Origin: Exiguobacterium sp. TNDT2
GTDB lineage: Bacteria; Bacillota; Bacilli; Exiguobacteriales; Exiguobacteriaceae
Length of the DNA stretch: 64,000 nucleotides
Direction: 5' to 3'
Assembly (NCBI RefSeq): GCF_003331145.1
Contig: NZ_QLVE01000022.1
Location: forward strand, 1-64,000
The notes below the pieces were generated by a model. That model worked only from the letters and a program-made list of their open reading frames with translations. It searched no databases and had not been told where the DNA came from. Below are positions 7,870 to 17,071 of the stretch, one piece after another. The stretch's first letter is position 1. The number at the start of each line of letters is the position of its first letter. The translations under genes and the position numbers were made by a program.

Positions 7870-9582
7870 CTAAATGCGGAAATCATAGCCGGTCGTCTCG
7901 AGTGTCGGACGCTCGGTCTCCGGTTTGTCCGTCTTCGTGAGTGGACGGAACTGGGTCGTCACGCTGCGATAGCCGATCGCCTCGAGCGTCGTCTCAATGT
8001 TCGAGAGGAGTGGGCGCGCGATTCGTTCGACGGTCGGGTCATCATGTTCGAGCGTGAGCCGGAGATTCCGGTCGATCGCTTCGAGCTTGACGCCGATCTC
8101 GCCGAGGCGTGGCGTCTCGAGCCGGATGTAGAGCACGCTGTTCTCCCAGTCGACGACGTCCCCAGCCTCGCGGTTTTGGATGTGGACGTGGATGCCGGTG
8201 TCGATCTCTTGGACTTTCGCCGGCAAGGCGAGGATGAGCTGATGGAGCTGTCCGCCGTCGAGCCGGTTCAACGTCTGTTGGACGTGGAAGAACGAGGCGA
8301 GACGGGCCGCTTCTGGTGAGGCCGCGTCCGAGCGGAGCGACAAAGCCGATGCTTGAACGGTTTGCGCCGTCTGGGCTTGCGCGTGTTGCTGCGCGGCGGT
8401 CTGGACGCGCTGGGCCGTCTCTTGGATGACGCGGCCGGATAAGTTCGGCTCGACCTTGAACGGCGTGACGTGAGGCAGTTCGCCGGCCCGGGTCGCTTGA
8501 TGCGGGATGTATTCGAGCCGGACGTGGTTCGGCACGTACCGGAACTCGTTCAAGTTGGCGCGCACTTCCTTGATGAGCGCGGCGCTCTCGGCGGGTTTCG
8601 TCGACAGCAGGCCGAGGGCGACGTTGAGCTTCGCCGTCATCGCGACGAGCGCCTTCTCTTGTCTGGCGTCGGTATGTAACAAGGCGTCCGTCTTTTGGAT
8701 GAGCTGCGTCAGCCGGGTCGACACCGTCTCGAGCGCGGGACGCGCCTGATGCGGGTTCGTCTCGACGAGGGCGGCGACTTGGCCGAGCTGTTTCGTCACC
8801 GTCACTTGTTCGCCTCTAAACGAGTTCGTCACGGTCGCGAGATGCGTCGTCACTTCTTTGACGAGCACCGGGCGTCCGAGGACGGGCGGCAACGCCTCGC
8901 GCGGCTCGATTCGCATCGGGCGCGGATTCGGCAACTCGTTGATGAGCCGGTCGACCGTCTCCGGTGTCGGTGTCATACGCTCGCTGACCGGACGTGACAG
9001 GTTGACGTGCTCGATGAACCGTTCTTTTTGCGGATACGGGGCGTCGGGCGCCGGACGGGTCACCAGTTGTCTCGCTTCATCTAATGACGCGACGGCAATC
9101 TCTCGGGCGACGTCACGCGGGATAGTCGGAGCCTCGATCGTCTTCAGCCAAAGGACGGCGTCGCGCATGTCGCCTTTGAAGACGGTCTCGAGCAGACGGA
9201 CCGTGTCCTCGTTCATCGGCAGCCGTCCTGATTGGAGCAGGCGGCTGACGGCGCTCCGCACTTCGGGCGGGAGTGACGCAAGGAGCGCCTGAATTTTCGC
9301 ATCGGGTTTCACCGGTTGGCCGCTCGAAGTGTCCGGGGTGTCCGGCTCGGGCTTGGCGACGATCGTCGCGATGAGCTGTCCGTCTTGTTCGGCGAGCGTC
9401 AATTGGAACGGGTTCGTCTTCGGCAGCCCGTTCTCGAACGTGACCTCGACGTGTTCGCCGTTGATTTTGACGATGCCGGTGTCGGGGCCGGTCTGTTTGA
9501 CGAGCTCGGCCTTGTAGACGCGGTTCGTCTGGATGCCGGCGGTGACCGCGATGGCCGCGGTCATGGGGGCTTGGATTTGCAT
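7870..9582 (-). CDS. FliK/YlqG-like flagellar hook-length control family protein
   Basis: 570 residues. The long N-terminal and central part is low in hydrophobics and rich in Thr, Pro and Gln, as expected for a ruler-like region. The C-terminal domain (about 430-540) contains LYIRLETPRLGEIGVKLEA, which fits the FliK hook-length control fold. The position upstream of fhlB parallels B. subtilis ylqG-ylqH. ATG 9582 has GAGGTGA five bases upstream and is preferred over GTG 9591, which overlaps that site. It is the first gene of the flagellar operon and is preceded by a sigma-D-like -10 element. Whether it measures hooks or has another export role is unknown. Confidence 0.7.
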   Translation of the reverse strand: MQIQAPMTAAIAVTAGIQTNRVYKAELVKQTGPDTGIVKINGEHVEVTFENGLPKTNPFQLTLAEQDGQLIATIVAKPEPDTPDTSSGQPVKPDAKIQALLASLPPEVRSAVSRLLQSGRLPMNEDTVRLLETVFKGDMRDAVLWLKTIEAPTIPRDVAREIAVASLDEARQLVTRPAPDAPYPQKERFIEHVNLSRPVSERMTPTPETVDRLINELPNPRPMRIEPREALPPVLGRPVLVKEVTTHLATVTNSFRGEQVTVTKQLGQVAALVETNPHQARPALETVSTRLTQLIQKTDALLHTDARQEKALVAMTAKLNVALGLLSTKPAESAALIKEVRANLNEFRYVPNHVRLEYIPHQATRAGELPHVTPFKVEPNLSGRVIQETAQRVQTAAQQHAQAQTAQTVQASALSLRSDAASPEAARLASFFHVQQTLNRLDGGQLHQLILALPAKVQEIDTGIHVHIQNREAGDVVDWENSVLYIRLETPRLGEIGVKLEAIDRNLRLTLEHDDPTVERIARPLLSNIETTLEAIGYRSVTTQFRPLTKTDKPETERPTLETTGYDFRI

Positions 9583-9601
9583 AGTTGTCACCTCGACCCT
9601 T

Positions 9602-9630
9602 ATATCGACCTCTTTTTCAAAAAGTGAAGT
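9602..9630 (-). promoter_or_regulatory. candidate sigma-D (flagellar) promoter
   Basis: On the minus strand GTCGATAT occupies 9602-9609, one base from the sigma-D -10 consensus GCCGATAT. Fifteen bases upstream the expected TAAA is only TTCA, so the -35 is weak. Transcription would begin about 14 bases before the start codon of the FliK-like gene. Confidence 0.4.
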
Positions 9631-9641
9631 GAATTCGACAG

Positions 9642-9672
9642 AAAAAAACCTCCCGTCAAGGCGACGGAAGGA
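9642..9672 (-). terminator. comK terminator
   Basis: On the minus strand CCTTCCGTC pairs with GACGGGAGG and is followed by seven T's. It ends the comK transcript before the flagellar operon promoter. Confidence 0.8.
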
Positions 9673-10167
9673 TCAAGATTCGAGCAGGGCGCTCTGGTTC
9701 AATTGCTGGAACCGGGCGACGAGTTCGCCTGTAGCTTTCAATTGGTTTCTCAGGACGTACGCAGTGGCGTTCGATTGAATGGTCTGTCCGGTTTGGGTGA
9801 CAACCAAGCCGTGCGGCACATCGTCGAGTATCGCGATGTCACGGACGTGGGACCAGGCGTACCACTCGCAGTCGTCGCGCTTCGGCGATTTCGTCGGGAA
9901 GAAGACGAGCCCCGTCATCGGGTCGATGACGACCGGTACTTTGCCCTTGACGCCGGCGACCCGCTTGGCGATAAAGATTCGTTCTTCGATCGAGCTGTTA
10001 TACTGACGGCAAGAGAGTTGTAACAATTGATACGGCCTCAAAGGGGTCGAGATCTCGGTTCCGTCTTCGAGTATGATCCGCGACTGCTTCATGACATCGA
10101 AGCAAGGCAAAATCGCCACGGTTCGCTTTGTGATGCGATATTTTTCCTCAGAATAGTAGGGGCGCAT
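9673..10167 (-). CDS. comK: competence transcription factor ComK
   Basis: 164 residues aligning along the ComK fold. Recognisable blocks are SCRQYNSSIEER (compare SCRFFGSSYAGR in B. subtilis), PVVIDPMTGLVFFPTKSP (compare PIMVDPSNQIFLFPTLSS) and DDCEWYAWSHV. ComK is the master activator of DNA-uptake genes and binds paired AT boxes. A longer frame begins at ATG 10188, but its first codons contain the AGGAGG ribosome site, so ATG 10167 is preferred; it also matches the N-terminal length of B. subtilis ComK. The protein is about 28 residues shorter than the B. subtilis one, lacking its C-terminal extension. The terminator at 9642-9672 shows it is a separate unit from the flagellar genes. Confidence 0.85.
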   Translation of the reverse strand: MRPYYSEEKYRITKRTVAILPCFDVMKQSRIILEDGTEISTPLRPYQLLQLSCRQYNSSIEERIFIAKRVAGVKGKVPVVIDPMTGLVFFPTKSPKRDDCEWYAWSHVRDIAILDDVPHGLVVTQTGQTIQSNATAYVLRNQLKATGELVARFQQLNQSALLES

Positions 10168-10353
10168 ACGCTGCACCATCCTCCTCATATTAAATTTTCA
10201 GGATCGAGCGAGACACAATAGCACAAACCTAAATCATCTCTTCCATGATATATCACAAAAAATGTAAATTCAACAAAGGGATATGCAAAGTAGGGAAATA
10301 TAATTCCAATGTAAGCCAAAAAAGAATTCGTTTACAAAAAATTGAGAAAGTGT

Positions 10354-10382
10354 TTGTCACGCCTTCAAGAAGGTGGTAAGAT
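10354..10382 (+). promoter_or_regulatory. sigma-A promoter of the cold-shock gene
   Basis: TTGTCA (10354-10359), a 17-base spacer and TAAGAT (10377-10382). This leaves an untranslated leader of about 50 bases before the ATG at 10439. The remainder of 10189-10353 is AT-rich and shows no gene. Confidence 0.75.
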
Positions 10383-10438
10383 AACCGATAGAGGGAAAGC
10401 CTCTGTATTCTTCAATGGTGAAAGGAATGGATTTACAC

Positions 10439-10636
10439 ATGGTAGGTAAAGTAAAATGGTTTAACTCAGAAAAAGGTTTTGGCTTCATCGAAGTAGAAGG
10501 CGGCAAAGACGTTTTCGTACACTTCTCTGCAATCCAAACTGACGGCTACAAATCACTTGACGAAGGTCAAGAAGTTGAGTTTGAAATCGTTGATGGCGAG
10601 CGTGGCCCACAAGCGGCTAACGTTGTAAAATTATAA
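10439..10636 (+). CDS. cold-shock protein (CspA family)
   Basis: 65 residues forming one cold-shock domain. RNP1 is KGFGFIEV (about 13-20) and RNP2 is VFVHF (about 26-30). These proteins bind single-stranded RNA and DNA and melt mRNA structure. The start MVGKVKWF at 10439 is the canonical family start; in-frame ATGs at 10415 and 10427 lack suitable ribosome sites. The gene is monocistronic between its own promoter and terminator. Codons are of the highly expressed type (GTT, GAA, ACG/ACT mix), unlike most neighbours. Confidence 0.95.
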   Translation: MVGKVKWFNSEKGFGFIEVEGGKDVFVHFSAIQTDGYKSLDEGQEVEFEIVDGERGPQAANVVKL

Positions 10637-10648
10637 TTTCAAACCGTG

Positions 10649-10677
10649 AGTCGGCTCCTGATGGGGTCGGCTTTTTT
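10649..10677 (+). terminator. cold-shock gene terminator
   Basis: AGTCGGCTCC pairs with GGGGTCGGCT (three G-U pairs) around TGAT, followed by a T run. Beyond it, up to 10813, I see no gene. Confidence 0.75.
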
Positions 10678-10813
10678 GTTTTTCTCCCATAACGTATTCG
10701 AAAGCAAAATCGCGTTTAAGAACGGGCAGAACGGGTAGTTTGTTTTTATACCGCCGATTCGCACTGGAGACGGGATGTTCGGAACAAATTTGTCATTATT
10801 TTCTGATGATAAC

Positions 10814-10844
10814 GTTTTCAAACGATTCGGATTCGGGGTATACT
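10814..10844 (+). promoter_or_regulatory. hpf promoter, GGGTAT/TATACT type
   Basis: GTTTTC (10814-10819) lies 16 bases before GGGTAT (10836-10841), resembling a general-stress sigma-B promoter. A sigma-A -10 TATACT (10839-10844) overlaps it but has no good -35. B. subtilis hpf (yvyD) is a known sigma-B/sigma-H target; the sigma factor here is inference. Confidence 0.45.
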
Positions 10845-10949
10845 ATACATGAGCCACCTGGTTCCACTTTCTTTATAGGAATGAAGCAGGAGATTCGGTC
10901 CAGTTCGACGAATCATTGGGTCAAGCGGTTATTTTAAGGAGGAGTTCAG

Positions 10950-11510
10950 ATGATTTATAACATTCGCGGCGAAAACATTGAAGTCACACCAGCCATCCAA
11001 GACTATGTCGAGAAGAAGCTGGAAAAATTGACTCGGTATTTCACAACTCCTACGGATGCACAGACGGCCTACGTCAACTTGAAAGTGTACAACGAGAAAC
11101 AAAAAGTGGAAGTGACGATCCCGATGCCGAACTTGTTGCTCCGTGCCGAGGAGACCAACCTCGATATGTATGCGGCAATCGACCTCGTCGTCGACAAATT
11201 GGAACGTCAAATCCGGAAACACAAAACGAAACTCAACCGTAAAGGGCGCGCCAAAGAAGGCGGGATCGGCGAGTACTTCAAGTCACTCGAAGGCCCCGAG
11301 GACGTGGTCGTCTACGACGAGGACGAGGCAGAACTCGAACTCGTGCGGACGAAGCGTTTCACGCTCAAACCGATGGACACGGAAGAAGCGATTCTTCAGA
11401 TGGACATGCTCGGTCATAGCTTCTTCGTCTTCTCGGACGCAGAGACGGGCAACACGAACGTCGTCTACCGTCGAAAAGATGGCAAATACGGCTTGATCGA
11501 ACCAGAATAA
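10950..11510 (+). CDS. hpf: ribosome hibernation promoting factor, long form
   Basis: 186 residues. The N-terminal S30AE/YfiA domain (about 1-100: YNIRGENIEVTPAIQDYVEKK, here split as YNIRGENIEV and TPAIQDYVEKK) binds the 30S decoding region. The C-terminal dimerisation domain (about 125-180) contains RTKRFTLKPM and EEAILQMDMLGHSFFVF and pairs two 70S ribosomes into inactive 100S dimers. It starts at ATG 10950 behind AAGGAGGA, follows a possible stress promoter and is closed by a strong terminator. Position directly before secA is the conserved Bacillales arrangement. Confidence 0.95.
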   Translation: MIYNIRGENIEVTPAIQDYVEKKLEKLTRYFTTPTDAQTAYVNLKVYNEKQKVEVTIPMPNLLLRAEETNLDMYAAIDLVVDKLERQIRKHKTKLNRKGRAKEGGIGEYFKSLEGPEDVVVYDEDEAELELVRTKRFTLKPMDTEEAILQMDMLGHSFFVFSDAETGNTNVVYRRKDGKYGLIEPE

Positions 11511-11527
11511 CTCAACCTTGACATCAC

Positions 11528-11560
11528 ACGGCCCTCCGACGCGGAGGGCCGTTTCGTTTT
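11528..11560 (+). terminator. hpf terminator
   Basis: ACGGCCCTCC pairs with GGAGGGCCGT around GACGC, followed by TTCGTTTT. Confidence 0.8.
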
Positions 11561-11651
11561 GCCTTTCCTTGAAAGCAGGGGTCACTTCGGTTAAACTGTA
11601 CATTAGGGAAAAAACATGCATTTTTCAATGAATGCAGAGGAGATAAAACGT

Positions 11652-14174
11652 ATGGCGAACTTTTTGAAAGATCTATTTGCTCCACAGAAACGAGTATTGA
11701 AAAAAGCAGAAAAAGCGGCCGACCTCGTCGAGTCGTTCGCCGAACCGGTCAAGGCGTTGTCTGACGAAGCACTCCAGGCGAAGTCGATCGAGTTTCGTGA
11801 GCGCCTAGCCAAAGGTGAGACGCTTGACGATATCTTGCCGGAAGCGTTCGCGGTCTGCCGTGAGGCATCTGAACGCGTCCTCGGCATGCGCCACTATCGC
11901 GTCCAGCTCATCGGGGGCTATGTGCTCCATAACGGCGACATCGCCGAGATGAAGACCGGGGAAGGGAAGACGCTCGTCGCGACCCTCCCGGTGTATTTGA
12001 ACGCGCTCACAGGCCGCGGTGTCCACGTCGTGACGGTCAACGAATACTTGGCCCGTCGTGACAAAGAACTCATGGAACCGCTCTACTTCGCGCTCGGCCT
12101 CTCGGTCGGCCTCAACGTGTCGAACATGGACCGTGTCGAGAAGCAGGCGGCGTACAACTGCGACATCACCTACTCGACGAACAACGAGCTCGGGTTCGAC
12201 TATCTGCGTGACAACATGGTCCTTTATAAGGAAGACCGCGTCCAACGCGAGCTCTACTTCACAATCGTCGATGAAGTCGACTCGATCCTCGTCGATGAGG
12301 CGCGGACCCCGCTCATCATCTCAGGTTCGGCCCAGAAATCGACGGAGCTCTACACGCGGGCCGACGCCTTCGTGCGGACGCTCAAGATCGAGGACGATTA
12401 CACGGTCGACGTGAAGACGAAATCGGTCCTACTCACGGACAAAGGGGTCGACCTTGCCGAGAAGTTCTTCGGCATCGATAACTTGTTCGCGATCGAGCAC
12501 GTCTCGGTCAACCACCACGTCGGGCTCGCCCTTCGCGCCAACGCCGTCATGCACCACGACGTCGACTATATGGTCCGCGACGGCCAAGTCATGATCATCG
12601 ACCAGTTCACGGGCCGGGTCATGGACGGGCGCCGCTACTCGGAAGGGTTGCACCAGGCGATCGAGGCGAAAGAAGGCGTCGAGATTCAACGCGAATCGAT
12701 GACGCTCGCGACGATCACGTACCAGAACTACTTCCGCATGTATGAGAAGCTCGCCGGGATGACCGGGACGGCGAAGACGGAAGAAGAAGAGTTCCGGAAC
12801 ATCTACAACATGCAGGTCGTGACGATCCCGACGAACAAACCGATCCTGCGGGAAGACCGTTCCGACCTCATCTTCAAATCGATGGAAGGCAAGTTCAAAG
12901 CCGTCGTCGACGAGATCATGGCCGCCCACGCGACGGGACAACCGGTCCTCGTCGGGACGGTCGCCGTCGAGACGTCGGAGTATTTGAGCAAGCTCCTGTC
13001 GAAGAAGAAAATCAAACATGAAGTGTTGAACGCGAAGAACCACGCCCGTGAGGCCGAGATCGTCGAGAACGCCGGACAAAAAGGCTCGGTCACGATCGCG
13101 ACGAACATGGCCGGACGCGGAACCGACATCAAGCTCGGCGAAGGCGTCATCGAGCTCGGCGGATTGTACATCGTCGGCACCGAGCGCCACGAGTCGCGCC
13201 GGATCGACAACCAGCTCCGCGGACGGGCCGGACGACAAGGGGACCCGGGTAAATCCCAGTTCTACTTGTCACTCGAAGACGAGCTCATGCGTCGCTTCGG
13301 GACGGACAGCCTCCAGAGCATGATGGAGCGTCTCGGCATGGACGACACGCAACCGATCGAGAGCCGCATGGTCTCAAAAGCGGTCGAGTCGGCCCAAAAA
13401 CGTGTCGAAGGCAACAACTACGACGCGCGCAAACAGCTCCTCGGCTACGATAACGTCATGGCCGACCAACGGAAGGTTATGTACAAGGACCGGGCGAGCA
13501 TCCTCGAGAACGAATCGGTCACGGACATCGTCCGTTCGATGATTCAAGAGACGGTCGAGACGGGCGTCTCGCAATACACGCCGCTCGAGCTCGTGCCGGA
13601 AGAATGGAACATCGAGGAACTCGCGCACTGGGCCAACCAGACGCTCGCCCTCGAACAGCCGGTCGAAGGCAAGGACTTCTTCGGCAAAGAGCGCGAAGAG
13701 ATCATCGAGCTCCTCGCTGAACGCACGAACGCGCAGTACGAGGCGAAACGTCAACTTGCGCCGCCGGAACGATTCAACGAGTTCGAGAAAATCATCGTGC
13801 TCCGTGCCGTCGACTCGCACTGGATGGCGCACATCGACCATATGGACCAGCTCCGTCAAGGGATTCACTTGCGCGCTTACGGGCAGAACGACCCGCTCCG
13901 TGAGTATCAGGCGGAAGGGATCAACATGTTCGACGCGATGAACGCGGCCATCTCTGAAGAAGTGACCGGCTTCGTGCTCCGTGCCGAAGTCGGCGACAAC
14001 CTCCGACGCGAGAAAGTCGTCGAGGAAGAAGTGGCGGTGTCCGGCAAGGACGATGCGCCGGTGAAGAAAAAACCGGTCCGTCGCTCGGAAGATCAACGGC
14101 TCGGGCGCAACGACCCGTGCTGGTGCGGTTCAGGCAAGAAGTTCAAGAACTGCCACGGCAAACAACAGGCTTAA
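11652..14174 (+). CDS. secA: preprotein translocase ATPase SecA
   Basis: 840 residues. The motor drives unfolded proteins through SecYEG. Visible features are Walker A MKTGEGKT (100-107), the DEVD box (about 206), GRGTDIKLG in motor domain 2, and a C-terminal zinc motif with C823, C825, C834 and H835 ([13 protein letters not shown]). ATG 11652 follows GAGGAG with nine bases spacing; the ATG at 11616 in the same frame has no ribosome site. prfB follows after a hairpin. The protein is full length for Bacillales. Confidence 0.97.
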   Translation: MANFLKDLFAPQKRVLKKAEKAADLVESFAEPVKALSDEALQAKSIEFRERLAKGETLDDILPEAFAVCREASERVLGMRHYRVQLIGGYVLHNGDIAEMKTGEGKTLVATLPVYLNALTGRGVHVVTVNEYLARRDKELMEPLYFALGLSVGLNVSNMDRVEKQAAYNCDITYSTNNELGFDYLRDNMVLYKEDRVQRELYFTIVDEVDSILVDEARTPLIISGSAQKSTELYTRADAFVRTLKIEDDYTVDVKTKSVLLTDKGVDLAEKFFGIDNLFAIEHVSVNHHVGLALRANAVMHHDVDYMVRDGQVMIIDQFTGRVMDGRRYSEGLHQAIEAKEGVEIQRESMTLATITYQNYFRMYEKLAGMTGTAKTEEEEFRNIYNMQVVTIPTNKPILREDRSDLIFKSMEGKFKAVVDEIMAAHATGQPVLVGTVAVETSEYLSKLLSKKKIKHEVLNAKNHAREAEIVENAGQKGSVTIATNMAGRGTDIKLGEGVIELGGLYIVGTERHESRRIDNQLRGRAGRQGDPGKSQFYLSLEDELMRRFGTDSLQSMMERLGMDDTQPIESRMVSKAVESAQKRVEGNNYDARKQLLGYDNVMADQRKVMYKDRASILENESVTDIVRSMIQETVETGVSQYTPLELVPEEWNIEELAHWANQTLALEQPVEGKDFFGKEREEIIELLAERTNAQYEAKRQLAPPERFNEFEKIIVLRAVDSHWMAHIDHMDQLRQGIHLRAYGQNDPLREYQAEGINMFDAMNAAISEEVTGFVLRAEVGDNLRREKVVEEEVAVSGKDDAPVKKKPVRRSEDQRLGRNDPCWCGSGKKFKNCHGKQQA

Positions 14175-14178
14175 TTTT

Positions 14179-14206
14179 GAAAGAGGCGGGCCCGCTCGCC
14201 TCTTTC
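14179..14206 (+). terminator. intergenic hairpin between secA and prfB
   Basis: GAAAGAGGCG pairs perfectly with CGCCTCTTTC around an 8-base loop. Only a short T stretch follows, so it may be a partial terminator or an mRNA-stabilising element. Confidence 0.5.
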
Positions 14207-14228
14207 CTACGGAAAGGTGACCTACACT

Positions 14229-15329
14229 ATGGAAATTTCAGATATTCGCAACGAACTCGAGGCGATGGCGAAACGCCTCGAGAATTATCGCCAATCGCTC
14301 AACCTGACAGAGAAGCAGGCCCGCATCGCCGAGCTCGAGAACGAGATGACGTACCCGGACTTCTGGGACAGCCAAGAGAAGGCGCAAAAAGTCATCGACG
14401 AGTCGAACGCGCTCAAAGCGATGGTCGACAAATACCAAGAGCTCGCCGATGGGCATGAAGACGGCGAAGTCACGCTCGAACTGATCAAGGAAGAGCCGGA
14501 CGCCGAGATGCAAGCCGACTTGGCCGAGATGGTCACGGCGCTCAAGGCCGACTTCGACGCATTCGAGCTCGAGATCCTCTTGAACGGGCCGTATGACGCC
14601 AACAACGCCATCCTCGAGCTTCATCCGGGGGCGGGCGGTACCGAGTCGCAAGACTGGGCGTCGATGCTTCTCCGGATGTATCAACGTTTCGCGGACAAGC
14701 AGGGCTGGAAAGTCGAGACGGTCGACTATCTTCCGGGTGAAGAGGCCGGTGTCAAATCGGTCACGCTCCGCATCGTCGGACATAACGCCTACGGGTATTT
14801 GAAAGCGGAGAAAGGGATTCACCGGTTGGTCCGCATCTCGCCGTTCGACTCGTCGGGCCGCCGCCATACGTCGTTCGTCTCGTGCGACGTCATGCCGGAG
14901 TTCGACGACGACATCGAAGTCGACATCAAGACCGAGGACCTCCGCATCGACACGTACCGCGCGTCGGGCGCCGGCGGTCAGCACATCAACACGACCGACT
15001 CGGCCGTCCGGATCACGCACGTGCCGACGGGCGTCGTCGTCTCGTGTCAGACGGAACGTTCGCAAATCAAGAACCGCGAGTCGGCGATGAAGATGCTCAA
15101 GGCGAAACTGTATCAGCGCGAACTCGACGAGCAGCAACGCAAACTCGATGAGATTCGCGGCGAGAAGACGGACATCGGCTGGGGCAGTCAGATCCGTTCG
15201 TACGTCTTCCACCCGTACGCGATGGTTAAAGACCACCGCACGAGCTATGAGGTCGGGAACACGGGCGGCGTCATGGATGGGGACATCATGGGCTTCGTCG
15301 ATGCTTACCTCCGCAAGACAAATATGTGA
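14229..15329 (+). CDS. prfB: peptide chain release factor 2
   Basis: 366 residues in one uninterrupted frame. The stop-codon recognition motif SPF is at about 204-206 ([12 protein letters not shown]) and the peptidyl-hydrolysis GGQ at 249-251. RF2 recognises UGA and UAA. ATG 14229 behind AAAGGTGA gives the family start [14 protein letters not shown] 14217 is a poorer choice. Most bacterial prfB genes need a +1 frameshift at an in-frame TGA near codon 25. Here the codons CAA TCG CTC AAC CTG ACA GAG read straight through, so that autoregulation is absent. Confidence 0.96.
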   Translation: MEISDIRNELEAMAKRLENYRQSLNLTEKQARIAELENEMTYPDFWDSQEKAQKVIDESNALKAMVDKYQELADGHEDGEVTLELIKEEPDAEMQADLAEMVTALKADFDAFELEILLNGPYDANNAILELHPGAGGTESQDWASMLLRMYQRFADKQGWKVETVDYLPGEEAGVKSVTLRIVGHNAYGYLKAEKGIHRLVRISPFDSSGRRHTSFVSCDVMPEFDDDIEVDIKTEDLRIDTYRASGAGGQHINTTDSAVRITHVPTGVVVSCQTERSQIKNRESAMKMLKAKLYQRELDEQQRKLDEIRGEKTDIGWGSQIRSYVFHPYAMVKDHRTSYEVGNTGGVMDGDIMGFVDAYLRKTNM

Positions 15330-15332
15330 TGC

Positions 15333-15366
15333 ACGTGGCTCAGGGACTTTTGTCTTTGGGCCACGT
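15333..15366 (+). terminator. hairpin downstream of prfB
   Basis: ACGTGGC pairs with GCCACGT, with a second internal stem AGGGAC/GTCTTT. The T tract is weak (TTGT), so read-through into the YitT gene is likely. Confidence 0.5.
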
Positions 15367-15390
15367 TGTATGTAGAGGAGAAAACCTTTA

Positions 15391-16248
15391 ATGAAGCAAA
15401 TCGTCAAAGACTACATCTATTTACTGACCGGGTCCGTCTTCGTCGCCTCGGCGTTCAGCTTATTTTTATTGCCGAACAACCTCGCCTCGGGCGGCGTCAG
15501 CGGCATCTCAATCATCACGTACGAGCTGTTCGACATCTCGCCGGGGGCGTTCCAGCTCGTCTCGAACGTGTTGCTGCTCCTCGTCGGCTGGATGATTCTC
15601 GGGCTCGGCTTCGGCGTCAAGTCGCTCGTCGGGTCGATCTTCTTGCCGGGCGTGATCTTGTTCTATGAGGCGATTGACGCGGGAGCGGCCGTCAACGACA
15701 CGCTGCTCGCGGCGATCTTCGGCGGGGCCGGCGTCGGCATCGGGCTCGGCCTCATCTTCCGAGGACGGGCCTCGACTGGCGGGATGGACCTATTGGCCCA
15801 AATCCTACATAAGTTCACCCATATCCCGCTCTATCTCTGTATCGCCATCCTCGACGGGGCGGTCGTCCTCGTCGCCGCCGTCACGTTCTCGTTCACGACG
15901 GGGCTATACGCGCTCATCGCCCTCTTCATCACAATCAAGATGATCGACTTCGTCCAGCTCGGCTTCACACAGGACAAGATGGCGTACGTCATCTCGGAGA
16001 AGCGGGACGTCATCACGCGCGCCGTCTTCGACGAGCTCGACCGCGGCGCGACGGAGATTCAAGCGATCGGGGCGTACTCGCGTCTCGAGCGCCCGATGCT
16101 CCTCGTCGTCGTCCGTCAGAACGAAGTGAGCCGTCTGAAAGAGATCATCCGCCGCATCGACCCCGATGCGTTCCTCATCTTCAGCGAGGCGCACGAGGTG
16201 ATGGGGCAAGGGTTCACGTCGGACAAACGCTATATCAACGTCCCATGA
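15391..16248 (+). CDS. YitT family membrane protein (DUF161/DUF2179; YvjA-like)
   Basis: 285 residues. The first about 200 form five or six membrane helices (FVASAFSLFLLPNNLASGG is a typical YitT entry). The last about 80 form the cytoplasmic DUF2179 domain (DKMAYVISEKRDVITRAVF; EVMGQGFTSDK near the end). The function is unknown; small-molecule transport or sensing has been proposed for the family. It starts at ATG 15391 behind AGAGGAG. B. subtilis has yvjA at the same place, after prfB. A paralogue lies at 58453-59340. Confidence 0.85.
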   Translation: MKQIVKDYIYLLTGSVFVASAFSLFLLPNNLASGGVSGISIITYELFDISPGAFQLVSNVLLLLVGWMILGLGFGVKSLVGSIFLPGVILFYEAIDAGAAVNDTLLAAIFGGAGVGIGLGLIFRGRASTGGMDLLAQILHKFTHIPLYLCIAILDGAVVLVAAVTFSFTTGLYALIALFITIKMIDFVQLGFTQDKMAYVISEKRDVITRAVFDELDRGATEIQAIGAYSRLERPMLLVVVRQNEVSRLKEIIRRIDPDAFLIFSEAHEVMGQGFTSDKRYINVP

Positions 16249-16355
16249 GTTGTGGAATCTTTGTGTATTTTTCGTGAGATAGGTTAGAAAGCGGTTCATA
16301 ACGGCTATAATGGTAAAAGTAGGTTATTTCTACAACTTAGGAGGGGAACCCTATT

Positions 16356-16688
16356 ATGAAGAAATGGATGATGGCAATCGGACTCGGCGCCATGCTCACG
16401 CTCGGTGCGTGCGGCGGTGGCGATGAAGAAGAGACGACAAGCAATGGGGATGGCGCGACCACGGCGTCGGTCGACGCAGAGGCGGTGTACGCTCAAAACT
16501 GTGCGGCTTGCCACGGGGCGAACTTAGAAGGTATGAGCGGTCCGAAACTTTCGGACGTCGGTGCCCGTCTATCGGCGAGTGACATCGAAGAAATCATTCG
16601 TAACGGGAAAGGCGCCATGCCTGCGAACGTGATCGAGGACGACGAAGAGATCACGGCTGTCGCCGCTTGGCTCGCTGAGAAAAAATAA
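16356..16688 (+). CDS. cccB: cytochrome c-551 lipoprotein
   Basis: 110 residues. A signal peptide ends in the lipobox LGAC with C19 as the lipidated residue. An acidic, Thr-rich linker leads to a small class I cytochrome c domain with haem motif CAACH (49-53) and an axial Met in GAMPAN (about 86). It carries electrons on the outer face of the membrane. It starts at ATG 16356 behind TAGGAGGGG and matches B. subtilis cccB, which also lies before ftsE. A terminator follows. Confidence 0.93.
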   Translation: MKKWMMAIGLGAMLTLGACGGGDEEETTSNGDGATTASVDAEAVYAQNCAACHGANLEGMSGPKLSDVGARLSASDIEEIIRNGKGAMPANVIEDDEEITAVAAWLAEKK

Positions 16689-16727
16689 GCATGGAGAACC
16701 GCGAGACGACTCGTGATTCGACTAAGG

Positions 16728-16752
16728 GCACTCGCGACGCGGGTGCTTTTTT
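16728..16752 (+). terminator. cccB terminator
   Basis: GCACTCGC pairs with GCGGGTGC around GAC, followed by six T's. Confidence 0.8.
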
Positions 16753-16867
16753 GAATGCCGGTTTCATCATCCATGGCGAAGGCGTGAAGTCCATCTTCAC
16801 ATCAACAATTTCCCACTAAACTCAATCCAACTGAAACAATCCTGTAATGGTTATTTAAAAGTTCGAT

Positions 16868-16876
16868 TGTTATAAT
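16868..16876 (+). promoter_or_regulatory. extended -10 promoter upstream of ftsE
   Basis: TGTTATAAT (TGn plus TATAAT at 16871-16876), with no convincing -35. Transcription from here would give a leader of nearly 190 bases before ftsE. The stretch 16753-17071 holds no gene that I can see. Confidence 0.5.
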
Positions 16877-17071
16877 TGTAGGCGCTTGAACTACCGACTG
16901 ATGATCTTTTTGGACAGGGGTGACCGGAGTAGGGTCCCTTGACAGGTCGTATCGTTATCGTGTAGAACAGAGGCTAGACGAAAATATTCAGTTAACGAAG
17001 CAATTCTGCGAATCCAGTTGAAGATCGTCATAGATGCATGAAAAATATATAAAAAGGGTAGGGAATACGTT

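Noticed and set aside
10189-10353. ComK-box upstream of comK
   Set aside because: Several A and T runs occur but none gives AAAA-N5-TTTT with a correctly spaced second box, so no site is claimed.
12429-13238. Long antisense frames opposite secA, prfB, uvrA, ftsE and the M23 gene
   Set aside because: They are Arg/Asp/Val-rich shadows produced by GTC, GAC and CGC codons of the real genes, and they lack ribosome sites and family motifs.
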